From contig OX637339.1 of assembly GCA_951799405.1 (NCBI GenBank), positions 1,860,001 through 1,924,000 of the forward strand: a stretch of DNA of 64,000 nucleotides, written 5' to 3'. How positions within the stretch are numbered: the first letter of the stretch is position 1; every line of letters begins with the position of its first letter. Origin of the DNA: Agapetus fuscipes. Lineage: Eukaryota > Arthropoda > Insecta > Trichoptera > Glossosomatidae. The notes beneath the pieces are model-generated. The model had not been told where the DNA came from and searched no databases. It saw nothing but the letters and a program-made list of their open reading frames with translations. This document shows, piece by piece, positions 60,901 through 64,000 of the stretch. Position numbers and translations under genes: made by a program.

Positions 60901-63447
60901 CCTTCCACGCTTACCTATTACATTCCCTTTATACACTCTTTTTGTCAGTCGGTCTTCATTCATCCTTTCAATATGTCCAAACCATCGCATCACACTTCTT
61001 TGAACTTTCACTTTCACGCTTTCTTTTACTCCGCATTCATTCAGAACCCATTCGTTTCTCACTCTTTCTTTCAGTGTTTTTCCTGTCATACTTCTTAAAT
61101 GAGCCATTTCTACGGTGCATACCTTATTTACTTCTCTTTCATTCACCGTCCATGACTCGCTTCCATACATCAGGGTCGGCAACAATATACAATTGTGTAC
61201 CGCCATTTTCATTTTCTTTGGTATCCTTTTATTCTTCGCTATTCTACCAAACGCTCCTATCACGCATCTTCCTTTGCTGGCACGCTTCTCTAATTCCTTC
61301 GTCATCTTACCATTCGCCTCAAACTTGCTTCCTAAATAGTCAAACTCATTCACTACTTCAACTTTTTTCCCATTCAAATTAACTGTAAGTTCCTCACATA
61401 CTTCATTCCTGTCAAAAACTAATATTTTTGTCTTATTCGCATTCACTTTCAAGCTATTTTTACAAAATGCATCATTCAGTTTGGTTAACATCGCTTGGAG
61501 TTCCTCCGCCGAGTCAGCTAAAACTATAGCATCATCAGCATAAAGAAGTACTCCAACTCTTGTTTCACCCACTTTCACTCCGCTCTCTGATATTCCAGCT
61601 TCTTTTATGCAACTGTCCATGATTATATTAAACAACCATGGACTCATTACGCAGCCTTGCCTCACTCCCTTATATACATCAAACCAGTCACTATATCTCC
61701 CATCCACTCTTACATGCATACAATGTAAAAAACATCTGTCAGATGGACAATAAAGTATTCAACACAAACGTGCCCGGCTCAAGATGCAAAAAATGATTTT
61801 TTTGTGTACTACATGTGTAGACACTGTGTGACCAATATTTGAATTTGTCATTTGACCCTTCTAGAGTTGGCTCCATATTTCGTCGTTTCTTTTGTATGGA
61901 ACACGTAGTCTATTTATTAATATGTCAATGGCTTTGACACTCTTTTTATGATGCTAGTAACTTCCGATCTTTTTTCCGAAATACGTAATCGGAGAGTAAA
62001 GGCGATGGACAGGGGAGAGTGGAGAAAAATTCCTTGATTGCTGATGACAATCTCTTGATGGTGTTTTTAAGATGTAAACATGATAAGGAAAATGTAATAG
62101 GATGATTTATTTGGTGAGCACTGTTTTTCAAGAGCCCTCTGTGAGCTTGGTTGTCGCCATAGAAAGCACCAATTCTCAAAAAAGAATCAATTGTTTTAAG
62201 ACTGGATGGACCTTTGGTGACAGGTATATGAATTTTTCAAATCAGCGAAGGCAAGGTTGTTATTTTTGTCATAAGGGAAAAACAACCACCTAAATGATGG
62301 TGCGTGATTCAAAGTGGAGTAAGCAATTCATACTCACGCTGAGCGCTTTAGCAATGACGGCAAGAGGGAAGAGTCCCGGACTGAAGAGGCAGTCGAGGTA
62401 GGCGTGGTGGTTGGGCTGGGGGGGCAGCGGGGCGGGGGGAGGGGGCGCGGGTAGGGCGCGCGCCCAGCGGGCAGCGGGGCCCAACGCGGAGGCCGTCACC
62501 ACCCCCCCGCCGCCCCCCCACGCGGCCCACACCCCGCCACCGCACACGCTGAAGTCCACCAGGTCACGCTGCAACACAAAAAAAACAAAGGTCAGTTGGA
62601 AAGAGAGACAAGATGCTCGCGGTGTGACTTCACTGTTAACACGCAAGTGTGAGAAAAACTAGTTTTTTTTTTGCAAGATTTGTAAGTATGCATGCAATAT
62701 TTGTAAGCGTGAAACTTACACATGTCGCCCTGTAAAAAAATGGTCCACTTTGCCAATGTCACCTCTGTTTCAAGGAAGGTCGGCAAAAGTTACAGGGCGT
62801 ATGTATATACAAGGTTTGGATTTGAAATTTTGAGTACATATCGCACGTTTAATAATAAAGAGCAATAACTCAAAAAACAAGAATGTTGGGAAATCACGTT
62901 TGAAGTTCAGACAAACAGTACAACTTGTATGGGATGAAAAAGGCGGCCGATGTTTTATCTCGGTCATATTCGTCCAAATTGAACGGCTGTCGCATTCTAG
63001 CTATTCTTCTCGCATTGTTCTTGCGTTTTATTACAAAATCTTGATTTTCCTAATTTTGGAGTTATTTCTCTTTATTATTAAGCGTGCGATATGCAGCATT
63101 TGTAAGCGCGAACCTACACCTGTCTGTTTGTGGACATGCATTTAATATGAATTTGAAATGTTATATGATTATATAGAGATTGAACAGGAAAGCTAAGCCA
63201 TAAAACGCACGACTATTTGGAGATTCAAAAGAGAAAAACTGTTCAATATTGACACAACACTTTTGTATTGATCGAAAGCTTACTTCTGGTCCAAACAGAT
63301 GGCAGACCCGCATGAACTTGACAATGTTCTGGTCGGCCTGCACAGGCTTGAACACGGTGAAGTGGCTCTCCACGCTGAAGCAGAGGAAGGCGCCCAGCAG
63401 GAGTTCCCCTGATGATGTCTCCCCCGCTCGCAGCATGTGGCTCTGGG
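36863..63447 (-). CDS. Nup160: Nucleoporin Nup160, twenty exons, 5'-partial
   Basis: Exons in transcript order: 63447-63284, 62568-62338, 57910-57717, 56145-56064, 55815-55677, 54900-54719, 53923-53815, 53515-53401, 52522-52355, 51608-51378, 50248-50130, 49279-49113, 48094-47999, 47369-47072, 46419-46217, 45181-45058, 41309-41115, 40024-39825, 37745-37530, 36952-36863. The 3,323 nt join in frame with no stop until TGA at 36863-36865. The product is a scaffold subunit of the Y complex (Nup107-160) of the nuclear pore. Collinear landmarks with animal Nup160 include ELLLGAFLCF, LVDFSVCGGGVWAAW, SLFSPGLF-like LDCLFSPGLF, CVQYLEGW, LLAPWCEWN, SLLDTGEPQKALEAF, DNHYYSFLYALHV, ADVMYEQGCRI, LLAALNCLSLVEARHAFLV, EAWRWLAQNDI and SSLIRLLTQHGRLSEA. 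The first about 330 residues (start of the propeller) lie right of the window. Introns hold LINEs, SINEs and a 1.8-kb minisatellite. Confidence 0.95.
36985..37115 (-). repeat. Family F, with an inverted partial repeat
   Basis: The minus strand carries the full unit. A short plus-strand part (CCTGAAGAAACCCATCGC) follows at 37097. Confidence 0.6.
37180..37260 (-). repeat. SINE-A 3' fragment
   Basis: CTATAATCTAAGCTGCAACG, a variant with AAGCAGGCAGGC also seen at 38940. Confidence 0.5.
37268..37417. repeat. Palindromic element
   Basis: GAAAGGAACAAC and GTTGTTCCTTTC are inverted, as are GAGTCAAAAAA and TTTTTTGACTT-type arms. About 150 bp. Confidence 0.55.
37423..37500 (-). repeat. SINE-D tRNA-like head
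   Basis: GCTCCGCCAGGATTTGAGCG and GACTACGGACCG, ending 30 bp from Nup160 exon n19. Confidence 0.6.
37530..37745 (-). CDS. Nup160: Nup160 exon n19
   Basis: Encodes SLDVSSLIRLLTQHGRLSEA, then ATDLLLAELSYQAEQGDVFY and IQ. It corresponds to DAAELLRLYLNYDLLEEAVD onward. Confidence 0.95.
37775..37935 (-). repeat. SINE-A, diverged
   Basis: TTATAATCAAAGCTACAAAG to CACAGGGGTGACATTGGC. Confidence 0.5.
38126..38261. mobile_element. TTAA-flanked hairpin element, 136 bp
   Basis: TTAAAGAGTGATTTC and GAAATCACTCTTTAA are inverted, continuing through AAAATCTGCC/GGCAGATTTT. TTAA at both ends suggests a piggyBac-like or related target. Confidence 0.65.
38262..38499 (+). repeat. SINE-A, head truncated, nested
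   Basis: Starts at ATGCGGCTGACCACC immediately after the TTAA element. Tail (GATTA)n. Confidence 0.65.
38880..39127 (-). repeat. SINE-A, diverged
   Basis: Tail AATCTATAATCTAAGTTGC, head ATTATTAGTTAAGGAA. Confidence 0.6.
39146..39405 (-). repeat. SINE-D1, near full length
   Basis: AGGATGATTTATTTGG tail, GTTACCACTGGACTACGG head. The B box is damaged. Confidence 0.75.
39431..39688 (+). repeat. SINE-A, full length
   Basis: Nearly identical to 6909-7163. Tail of three GATTA units. Confidence 0.8.
39715..39766 (-). repeat. SINE-D head fragment
   Basis: ACGAGTCCGAAGTGTTGCC then GACTACGGACCAG. Confidence 0.5.
39825..40024 (-). CDS. Nup160: Nup160 exon n18
   Basis: Encodes DLCISERSASGAAWSLLRAL and ends SMGAFIPHWLLAEYK, equal to GVPLPNWLINSYK. 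A Gly/Glu-rich loop (GEGVGADPGEGRG) lies in the middle. Confidence 0.94.
40465..40545 (+). repeat. Penelope-like 3' end fragment
   Basis: CATCCTCAGTCGTCGTGC and GACGTTGGCTACGTCGAGAC match the minus-strand end at 52640-52740. Confidence 0.45.
40665..41096 (+). mobile_element. RTE-like LINE 3' end, 5'-truncated insertion
   Basis: Encodes ALYGMEGWTLTQALERRIEA, FEMCLYRKMLRISWRDRVTN, MYFGHIMRNEKYRLLHLIIQ and a C-terminus IAMMIADLWH with an (AAG)n tail. The 11-bp duplication GTGACTTGGTC lies at 40654-40664 and 41097-41107. A different family from 25190. Confidence 0.88.
41115..41309 (-). CDS. Nup160: Nup160 exon n17
   Basis: Encodes GVEEVSSMLSMVGLHASAVS and ends LQEAEAWRWLAQNDIT. AEAWRWLA matches AEAWAWLA of vertebrates. 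A LINE fragment is inserted just downstream of its donor. Confidence 0.94.
41385..41600 (-). repeat. SINE-C, near full length
   Basis: GACTGGCCAGTTGTC, GTTGAACCAGGGTC, then box GGATCGAACCAGCGG and CTCAACCATCCCAGC. Confidence 0.65.
41603..41676 (+). repeat. SINE-A 3' end
   Basis: GGGAATGCATTAAATATGAG to GCAACTTAGATTATA, abutting the LINE ORF. Confidence 0.55.
41678..44632 (+). mobile_element. R2/HERO-like non-LTR retrotransposon ORF, 984 codons, uninterrupted
   Basis: A reverse transcriptase followed by a restriction-like endonuclease, the architecture of site-specific early-branching LINEs (R2, R4, HERO, NeSL groups). Landmarks: KSAPGPDGIPYIIYKKCP (about residues 195-212), AVFILIPKSNPCTNPVDTRP, CWLDLANAFGSINHELLL (motif A Asp), GLFQGCCLSPTIFNIVFN (motif B), CLAFADDLTILTK (motif C, FADD rather than YADD). 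Near the end: a CCHC knuckle CDLCAIDKCTARHILTGC (about residues 763-780), then RPDIVLYSNELKQVLLVEL with VPWE, the PD-(D/E)XK-type nuclease. The N-terminal DNA-binding fingers are absent. The ATG lies at the edge of a SINE-A tail, so the copy is probably 5'-truncated and this start may be fortuitous. It lies in a Nup160 intron, antisense to the gene. Confidence 0.9.
44633..44851 (+). other. 3' UTR and A-rich end of the R2/HERO-like element
   Basis: Non-coding, ending CAGCTATTTCAC and A11. The tail is the most likely 3' terminus. I could not pair a target duplication with the 5' junction. Confidence 0.6.
44858..45021 (+). pseudogene. L2/CR1-like LINE C-terminus
   Basis: Reads AGPLAWSHLPYHVRELEDHG then KLGNALKTSKFLESHAHMP and MAL with a stop. 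The Trp-x-x-Leu-Pro and LKT blocks are typical of this clade. Confidence 0.6.
45058..45181 (-). CDS. Nup160: Nup160 exon n16
   Basis: Encodes SVVSEREVVVVGVEDLRREL then TSRLRFANTQPDKLCAET. It matches the LELEDLEKEYSLARIRL region. Confidence 0.92.
45255..45345 (-). repeat. Family F repeat
   Basis: GATCTGTTGCCGTGGTCTG, then GGAGCTTCCGTTTCACC. Confidence 0.6.
45405..45695 (-). repeat. SINE-B, near full length
   Basis: CGTTATCCCCGAAAGTG to CAACTGAGCTATCGACCGG, abutting SINE-D as at 989. Confidence 0.78.
45696..45932 (-). repeat. SINE-D, tail missing
   Basis: TATGAGCTTGGTCGTCGC to GACTACGGACCAG. Confidence 0.75.
46006..46197. mobile_element. Foldback element with about 75-bp near-perfect arms
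   Basis: Arms share TGATGAATTAAAAACACTG, TTTATTTTCACGGATAAATT and TATTCAAAAAGATTA and their inverses. The loop carries GATGACCTACTAGGTCGAAA. It lies about 20 bp from the donor of Nup160 exon n15. Confidence 0.8.
46217..46419 (-). CDS. Nup160: Nup160 exon n15
   Basis: Encodes AADVMYEQGCRIAGELGPG, LLAALNCLSLVEARHAFLVK and AEKRNSAGE. Among the strongest Nup160 signatures. A foldback element begins about 20 bp past its donor. Confidence 0.95.
47072..47369 (-). CDS. Nup160: Nup160 exon n14
   Basis: Encodes SIFHSLLFRTWLALGAWERA, then RANCLGRLVAALGARRALPR, and ends RPDNHYYSFLYALHVRQNK. The last block equals THNYYELLYAFHI in vertebrates. Extremely GC-rich. Confidence 0.94.
47437..47875 (+). repeat. 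SINE-B split by SINE-A
   Basis: tRNA-like head 47437-47507, body 47719-47875. Confidence 0.75.
47507..47718 (+). repeat. SINE-A, head truncated, nested in SINE-B
   Basis: Starts at ATACTGTAAAAAATGG. It has the undivided CAGCATTTGTAAGCGCG site. Tail TTAGATTATAGATTATAG. Confidence 0.75.
47880..47945 (-). repeat. SINE-D1 tail fragment
   Basis: TGTTTTTGTGGGAATCCCAC to CTAGAAAGCACCGAG. Confidence 0.45.
47999..48094 (-). CDS. Nup160: Nup160 exon n13
   Basis: Thirty-two codons, VIKLFELHKAPECIISLAET to DKDDPHL. It continues YYLK of n12 and precedes SIFHSLLFR of n14. Confidence 0.93.
48160..48250 (-). repeat. Dispersed repeat E
   Basis: GATGGTGCAGATCCAGG and GAGCCATGAAAGACTTGC. Confidence 0.5.
48362..48682 (+). 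repeat. SINE-D2, full length
   Basis: Nearly identical to 27776-28100 through its A-rich tail, but without the 5S unit. Confidence 0.82.
48683..48908 (-). repeat. SINE-C, full length
   Basis: TTTTGCCTGGCCAGAAAC to GGGTTCGAACTTGCG and CCATACCAGCCACT. Confidence 0.68.
49113..49279 (-). CDS. Nup160: Nup160 exon n12
   Basis: Encodes REFIVGMSLLDTGEPQKALE to SLLNYYLK. The GEPQKALEAF helix-turn-helix repeat is a conserved alpha-solenoid block. Confidence 0.93.
49530..49856 (-). repeat. SINE-D1, full length with small insertion
   Basis: Tail GACGATTTATTTGGTAAGC, head GGATTACGGAACGGTC. An AT-rich piece (49675-49735) with a doubled TAGGTAGTAAAGGTA-like motif is inserted. Confidence 0.75.
49864..49957 (-). 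rRNA. 5S rRNA-derived unit, 5'-truncated
   Basis: On the minus strand, ATCACTGAAGTTAAGCAAC, TTGGATGGGTGACCGC and GCGTGTCATTGGCA. Seven bases separate it from the SINE-D head, the same order as at 27652. Confidence 0.72.
49963..50040 (+). repeat. Dispersed repeat H
   Basis: TATGTATTGTGACGTTTTGG to TTAAATAAATAAAT, second copy of 12142-12215. Confidence 0.5.
50130..50248 (-). CDS. Nup160: Nup160 exon n11
   Basis: Encodes MWGVSGGFSLGSWLAGAG then QSYAALLAPWCEWNSCS. LLAPWCEWN aligns with the LLHPWCQVN landmark. Donor A|GTAAGC. Confidence 0.92.
50355..50520 (-). repeat. SINE-D2 tail fragment
   Basis: TTTTTTAAGGAATCCAGTGC, GTCTATCACACTTG and GCAGAGGTGTT. Confidence 0.55.
50677..50796 (+). repeat. 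Tandem duplication, 2 x 60 bp
   Basis: TAGGAATTCTTTATTGTATT and the following 40 bp occur twice with no visible difference. Confidence 0.92.
50815..50900 (+). promoter_or_regulatory. Heat-shock element, TATA box and initiator
   Basis: CGAGAAGCTTCGAG (50815-50828) fits the insect HSE consensus CnnGAAnnTTCnnG exactly. TATAAAA is at 50863-50869 and GTCAGTCAT (initiator type) at about 50891-50899, the usual 30-bp spacing. AATAAA follows about 65 bp downstream. No coding sequence follows. It may be a solo LTR or a stray heat-shock promoter and 5' leader. Confidence 0.6.
51083..51187 (+). repeat. SINE-A, internally deleted
   Basis: GTCACCCCTGTTTGAGGG joined to TTGCAACTTAGATTAG. Confidence 0.6.
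51378..51608 (-). CDS. Nup160: Nup160 exon n10
   Basis: Encodes LKSSMERLSLLKLSDASTCD and ends RLLQPYVTCLGHL. It corresponds to the helical segment ending before ECLMGNC in vertebrates. It leaves AT, completed to ATG (Met) by n11. Confidence 0.92.
51685..51948 (+). repeat. SINE-A, full length
   Basis: Head TTCCTTGACTGATAGG, tail GCAGCTTAGATTTAGATTTAG. Confidence 0.78.
51985..52180 (+). repeat. Family F pair with hammerhead-like core
   Basis: A partial inverted unit (TTTTCCGGGATCTGTTG) is followed by a full plus unit. CTGAAGA 52086-52092, GAAAC 52113-52117. Confidence 0.62.
52251..52314 (-). pseudogene. Duplicated piece of Nup160 exon n9
   Basis: 64 bp identical to 52389-52452 at an offset of 138 bp, lying in the intron after n9. 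It lacks its own splice sites. CAACCTGCTGATGATG beside it may be a deleted remnant of the rest of the exon. Confidence 0.88.
52355..52522 (-). CDS. Nup160: Nup160 exon n9
   Basis: Encodes FSICCNLLVLGAVLAGSRSH then LQAYSSLCWLCETTLGQPED. A 64-bp stretch of this exon (52389-52452) is repeated without change at 52251-52314 in the next intron. Confidence 0.9.
52600..53140 (-). pseudogene. Penelope-like element C-terminus and 3' end
   Basis: Minus strand gives CDHSAKGSLHLIRFDQTKVL, IPRLVREAMEIYRHPNFNRD and SSIWKPTLNSLL (GIY-YIG endonuclease end), then CTGAAGACGTCGGCTACG and GACGAAACGTAGAG, a hammerhead-like core (52656-52690). Frames are broken. Confidence 0.7.
53401..53515 (-). CDS. Nup160: Nup160 exon n8
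   Basis: Encodes DLEDCDDEEHQRSGLESIFS then EALYQMAEVR. The acidic start is a linker. The final AG joins A of n9 to give Arg. Confidence 0.9.
53815..53923 (-). CDS. Nup160: Nup160 exon n7
   Basis: Encodes IFTPAVLAALSRKLSSVTDL then ALLALNHALRLDCQ. Less GC-rich than neighbouring exons. Phase 0 entry, phase 1 exit. Confidence 0.88.
54390..54652 (+). repeat. SINE-A, full length
   Basis: Head CTCCTTGACTTAAAAGG, tail AACTTAGATAAGATTAG. Confidence 0.75.
54719..54900 (-). CDS. Nup160: Nup160 exon n6
   Basis: Encodes ELSVSRDVCWVVMAAGSVGR then LLLPELAAQLMANGEDGEPP. Alpha-solenoid sequence, very GC-rich. Donor CCG|GTAACA. Confidence 0.9.
55305..55400 (-). repeat. SINE-D2 tail fragment
   Basis: AAGGAATCCTGTGCGGGAGG and GGGGGTCTATGTCACC. 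Confidence 0.55.
55470..55665 (+). repeat. SINE-A, diverged, tail lost
   Basis: GACTTATAGGTTAGTATGAG to GGGAATGCATGTAAAATGG. Confidence 0.6.
55677..55815 (-). CDS. Nup160: Nup160 exon n5
   Basis: Encodes ENGGWCVLLRRGGISFMRPL then ELLEHLYLSEDPLDL and ends TLISS. This is the conserved MVCLLKKGYLSFLIP-like block. The donor G|GTAAAC leaves phase 1. Confidence 0.92.
55829..55985 (-). repeat. SINE-D1 tail half
   Basis: AGGATAATTTATTTGGTGTG to GGACCTTTGGTGAACGG. Confidence 0.65.
55990..56035 (+). repeat. SINE-D1 tail, inverted to its neighbour
   Basis: AAAACAGCGCTCACTATATA and CCATCCTAATATT. Confidence 0.5.
56064..56145 (-). CDS. Nup160: Nup160 exon n4
   Basis: Encodes KCWSELYSWCVQYLEGW then RKPQGLVLSNH, equal to the FWCKFYACCLQY region of vertebrate Nup160. 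The first codon (AA|A) is completed from n3, which supports the 57717 donor. The exon is only 82 nt. Confidence 0.92.
56365..57391. mobile_element. Unclassified 1-kb element full of TCGTATAA motifs
   Basis: Ends CCCAACAAGCAAA and TTTTTTTGCTAGTTGGG are imperfect inverted repeats. The body carries about ten TCGTATAA/TTATACGA motifs and many AAACGTTTT motifs in both orientations. No ORF of note, AT-rich. Confidence 0.6.
57489..57828 (-). repeat. 141-bp tandem repeat overlapping Nup160 exon n3
   Basis: Units start at 57489, 57630 and 57771 (the last partial). 141 is 47 codons, and the minus-strand frame stays open across two units. Each full unit carries its own GT donor. Confidence 0.92.
57717..57910 (-). 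CDS. Nup160: Nup160 exon n3, partly tandemly duplicated
   Basis: Begins IYERSGDAANSTLNQ (after KALS of n2) and ends QLQAQDLTHK at donor GTATGT (57716). Its 3' two-thirds plus 15 intron bases recur as 141-bp tandem units, so a second in-frame donor (GTAGGT, exon end 57576) would extend the protein by 47 residues. Confidence 0.88.
57990..58110 (+). repeat. SINE-D1, internally deleted
   Basis: Head GGTCTTTAGTCTAGTGG, box GGGTTTGAATTCAGG, then tail AAACAGCGCTCACC and (ATT)n. Confidence 0.68.
58545..60350 (+). repeat. Minisatellite, 15-bp unit, about 1.8 kb
   Basis: About 120 units of GTGGACATTNTGTCG. Variants alternate (CGTGGACATTGTATCGG; GGGACATATGTCG), forming longer units: a block beginning TTGTATTTGTTTGG occurs at 59632 and 59779 (147 bp apart). 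No stop codon arises in most frames. Confidence 0.95.
60690..61720 (-). pseudogene. RTE-like LINE, 5'-truncated, open frame
   Basis: A 332-codon minus-strand frame (61719-60721) nearly identical to the LINE at 25190, from [17 protein letters not shown] to the shared C-terminus. It ends in an (ACAAG)n tail. Motif A is lost by truncation. Confidence 0.87.
62098..62260 (-). repeat. SINE-D1, partial
   Basis: AGGATGATTTATTTGGTGAG to TTTTTCAAATCAGCGAAGG. Confidence 0.62.
62338..62568 (-). CDS. Nup160: Nup160 exon n2
   Basis: Encodes RDLVDFSVCGGGVWAAWGGG, then LDCLFSPGLFPLAVIAKALS, matching the end of the propeller of animal Nup160. A Pro/Ala run and a Gly run between these blocks make the surface loop unusually GC-rich and low in complexity. 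Phase 0 at both ends. Confidence 0.93.
62690..63178 (+). repeat. SINE-A split by MITE-1
   Basis: Body from CCTGTAAAAAAATGG, interrupted at GTACATAT/ATATGCAGC, tail lost. Confidence 0.65.
62842..63088 (+). mobile_element. MITE-1 copy 4, 247 bp
   Basis: Flanked by ATAT (62838-62841, 63089-63092). The right terminus is ATTAAGCGTGCG. Confidence 0.85.
63284..63447 (-). CDS. Nup160: Nup160 exon n1 (first visible)
   Basis: Encodes SHMLRAGETSSGELLLGAFL to MRVCHLFGPE. This is beta-propeller sequence (ELLLGAFLCFSVESHFTVFK resembles blade strands). The acceptor TTGCAG lies at 63448-63453. The exon starts two bases into a codon, so an upstream exon is missing. Confidence 0.9.
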
Positions 63448-63721
63448 CTGCAACATCACAAGGTTATGCCACTCATTTCAATCCCAATAAAGTCAAAATA
63501 ACAACAACAACAAAAAGTATTTCTTCATTACTAAAGTTTTAATGTCTTGAGTGCTTCCGGCAGTATTATCTCTCATCATTTTAAAGAGAATAACTAATTA
63601 AAAAAAAAAAATACGGCAAAATATTTTCATGTTCAGTAAAATTAACTAAAATGCAATTTTTAATTAAATTTTCATAACATTTAACCTCCAGGGTGCCGGA
63701 ACACAGATCCGCACTCATAGT

Positions 63722-63945
63722 ACTAAATCTAAATCTAAGCTGCAAAGATATGTATCATTTGAGATTCATATTAAATGCATTCCCACAAGCAGACACGCAT
63801 AATTTCGCGCTCACACATGCCGCATGTGGACCTACAATATAAAAAACCCAATCTCAAATGAACATAAGCCCTGCAAATCTTGCCGACCTTCCCTTAAACA
63901 GGGGAGACATTGGTAAAGTGAACCATTTTTTACAGTATGGGCACT
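63722..63945 (-). repeat. SINE-A, head truncated
   Basis: Tail CTAAATCTAAATCTAAGC, undivided TCACACATGCCGCATG site, ends TTACAGTATGGGC. Confidence 0.72.
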
Positions 63946-63957
63946 ATAATAATAATA

Positions 63958-64000
63958 TAATCTTAGTTGCAAGGATATATTCATTTAAAGCTCTCAGATG
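63958..64000 (-). repeat. SINE-A tail, continuing past the window
   Basis: ATAATCTTAGTTGCAAGGAT to GCTCTCAGATG at the edge. Confidence 0.55.

Overview
This is a window of nuclear DNA from a eukaryote, almost certainly an arthropod and probably an insect. The evidence is GC-rich exons with canonical GT/AG introns embedded in AT-rich, repeat-saturated introns, plus tRNA-derived SINEs, RTE-, L2/CR1- and R2-type LINEs, Penelope-like fragments and MITEs. A hemipteran is a reasonable guess, but nothing here proves the order. There are no bacterial features and no CRISPR array.

Three host genes can be supported. (1) Positions 255-30170, + strand: the last five exons of the peroxisomal membrane carrier PMP34 (SLC25A17). 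The initiator exon lies left of the window, and the first visible intron is about 26.5 kb and almost entirely transposable elements. (2) About 35163-36367, + strand: the last two exons of a small membrane protein that I do not recognise. (3) Positions 36863-63447, - strand: twenty exons of the nucleoporin Nup160 (about 1,106 codons), from late in the beta-propeller to the stop codon. The N-terminal part lies right of the window. Genes 2 and 3 converge tail to tail. All splice phases in Pmp34 and Nup160 join in frame.

The rest is repeats. I use these private names. SINE-A: a 250-260 bp repeat with a TTCCTTGAC head and a (GATTA)n or (TATAGAT)n tail, more than 30 copies. SINE-B: a tRNA-derived SINE with the head GGTCGATAGCTCAGTTGG. 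SINE-C: a Leu/Ser-type tRNA SINE with the head TGGCCGAGGGGG. SINE-D: a tRNA-derived SINE with the head GGTCCGTAGTCTAGTGG, in two tail subtypes (D1 and D2), twice preceded by a 5S rRNA unit. Family F: a roughly 100-bp repeat with a hammerhead-like core. MITE-1: a 247-bp TIR element. Autonomous-type remains are RTE-like LINEs (several near-identical copies), L2/CR1-like 3' ends, Penelope-like C-termini, and one long intact reverse transcriptase ORF with a restriction-like endonuclease (41678-44632).

The most unusual structures are: a 254-bp multi-palindrome with perfect 67-bp arms (21714-21967); MITE-1 inserted repeatedly at one site inside SINE-A; a 5S-tRNA composite SINE; a 141-bp in-frame tandem duplication of a Nup160 exon together with its 5' splice site; a 1.8-kb, 15-bp-unit minisatellite open in six frames; and an isolated heat-shock-element/TATA/initiator promoter cassette antisense to Nup160.

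Uncovered stretches in which I recognise nothing: about 205-254, 3416-3825, 5092-5266, 6006-6388, 7917-8278, 11051-11327, 13611-14089, 14191-14668, 15872-16129, 18881-19389, 20156-20633, 20783-21170, 22843-23449, 23546-23807, 26456-26816, 27035-27509, 30567-32283, 32446-32784, 34291-34657, 35026-35162, 42-kb-region flanks aside, 48909-49112, 49280-49529, 53140-53400, 53516-53814, 53924-54389, 54901-55304, 58111-58544, 60351-60689, 61721-62097 and 63448-63721.
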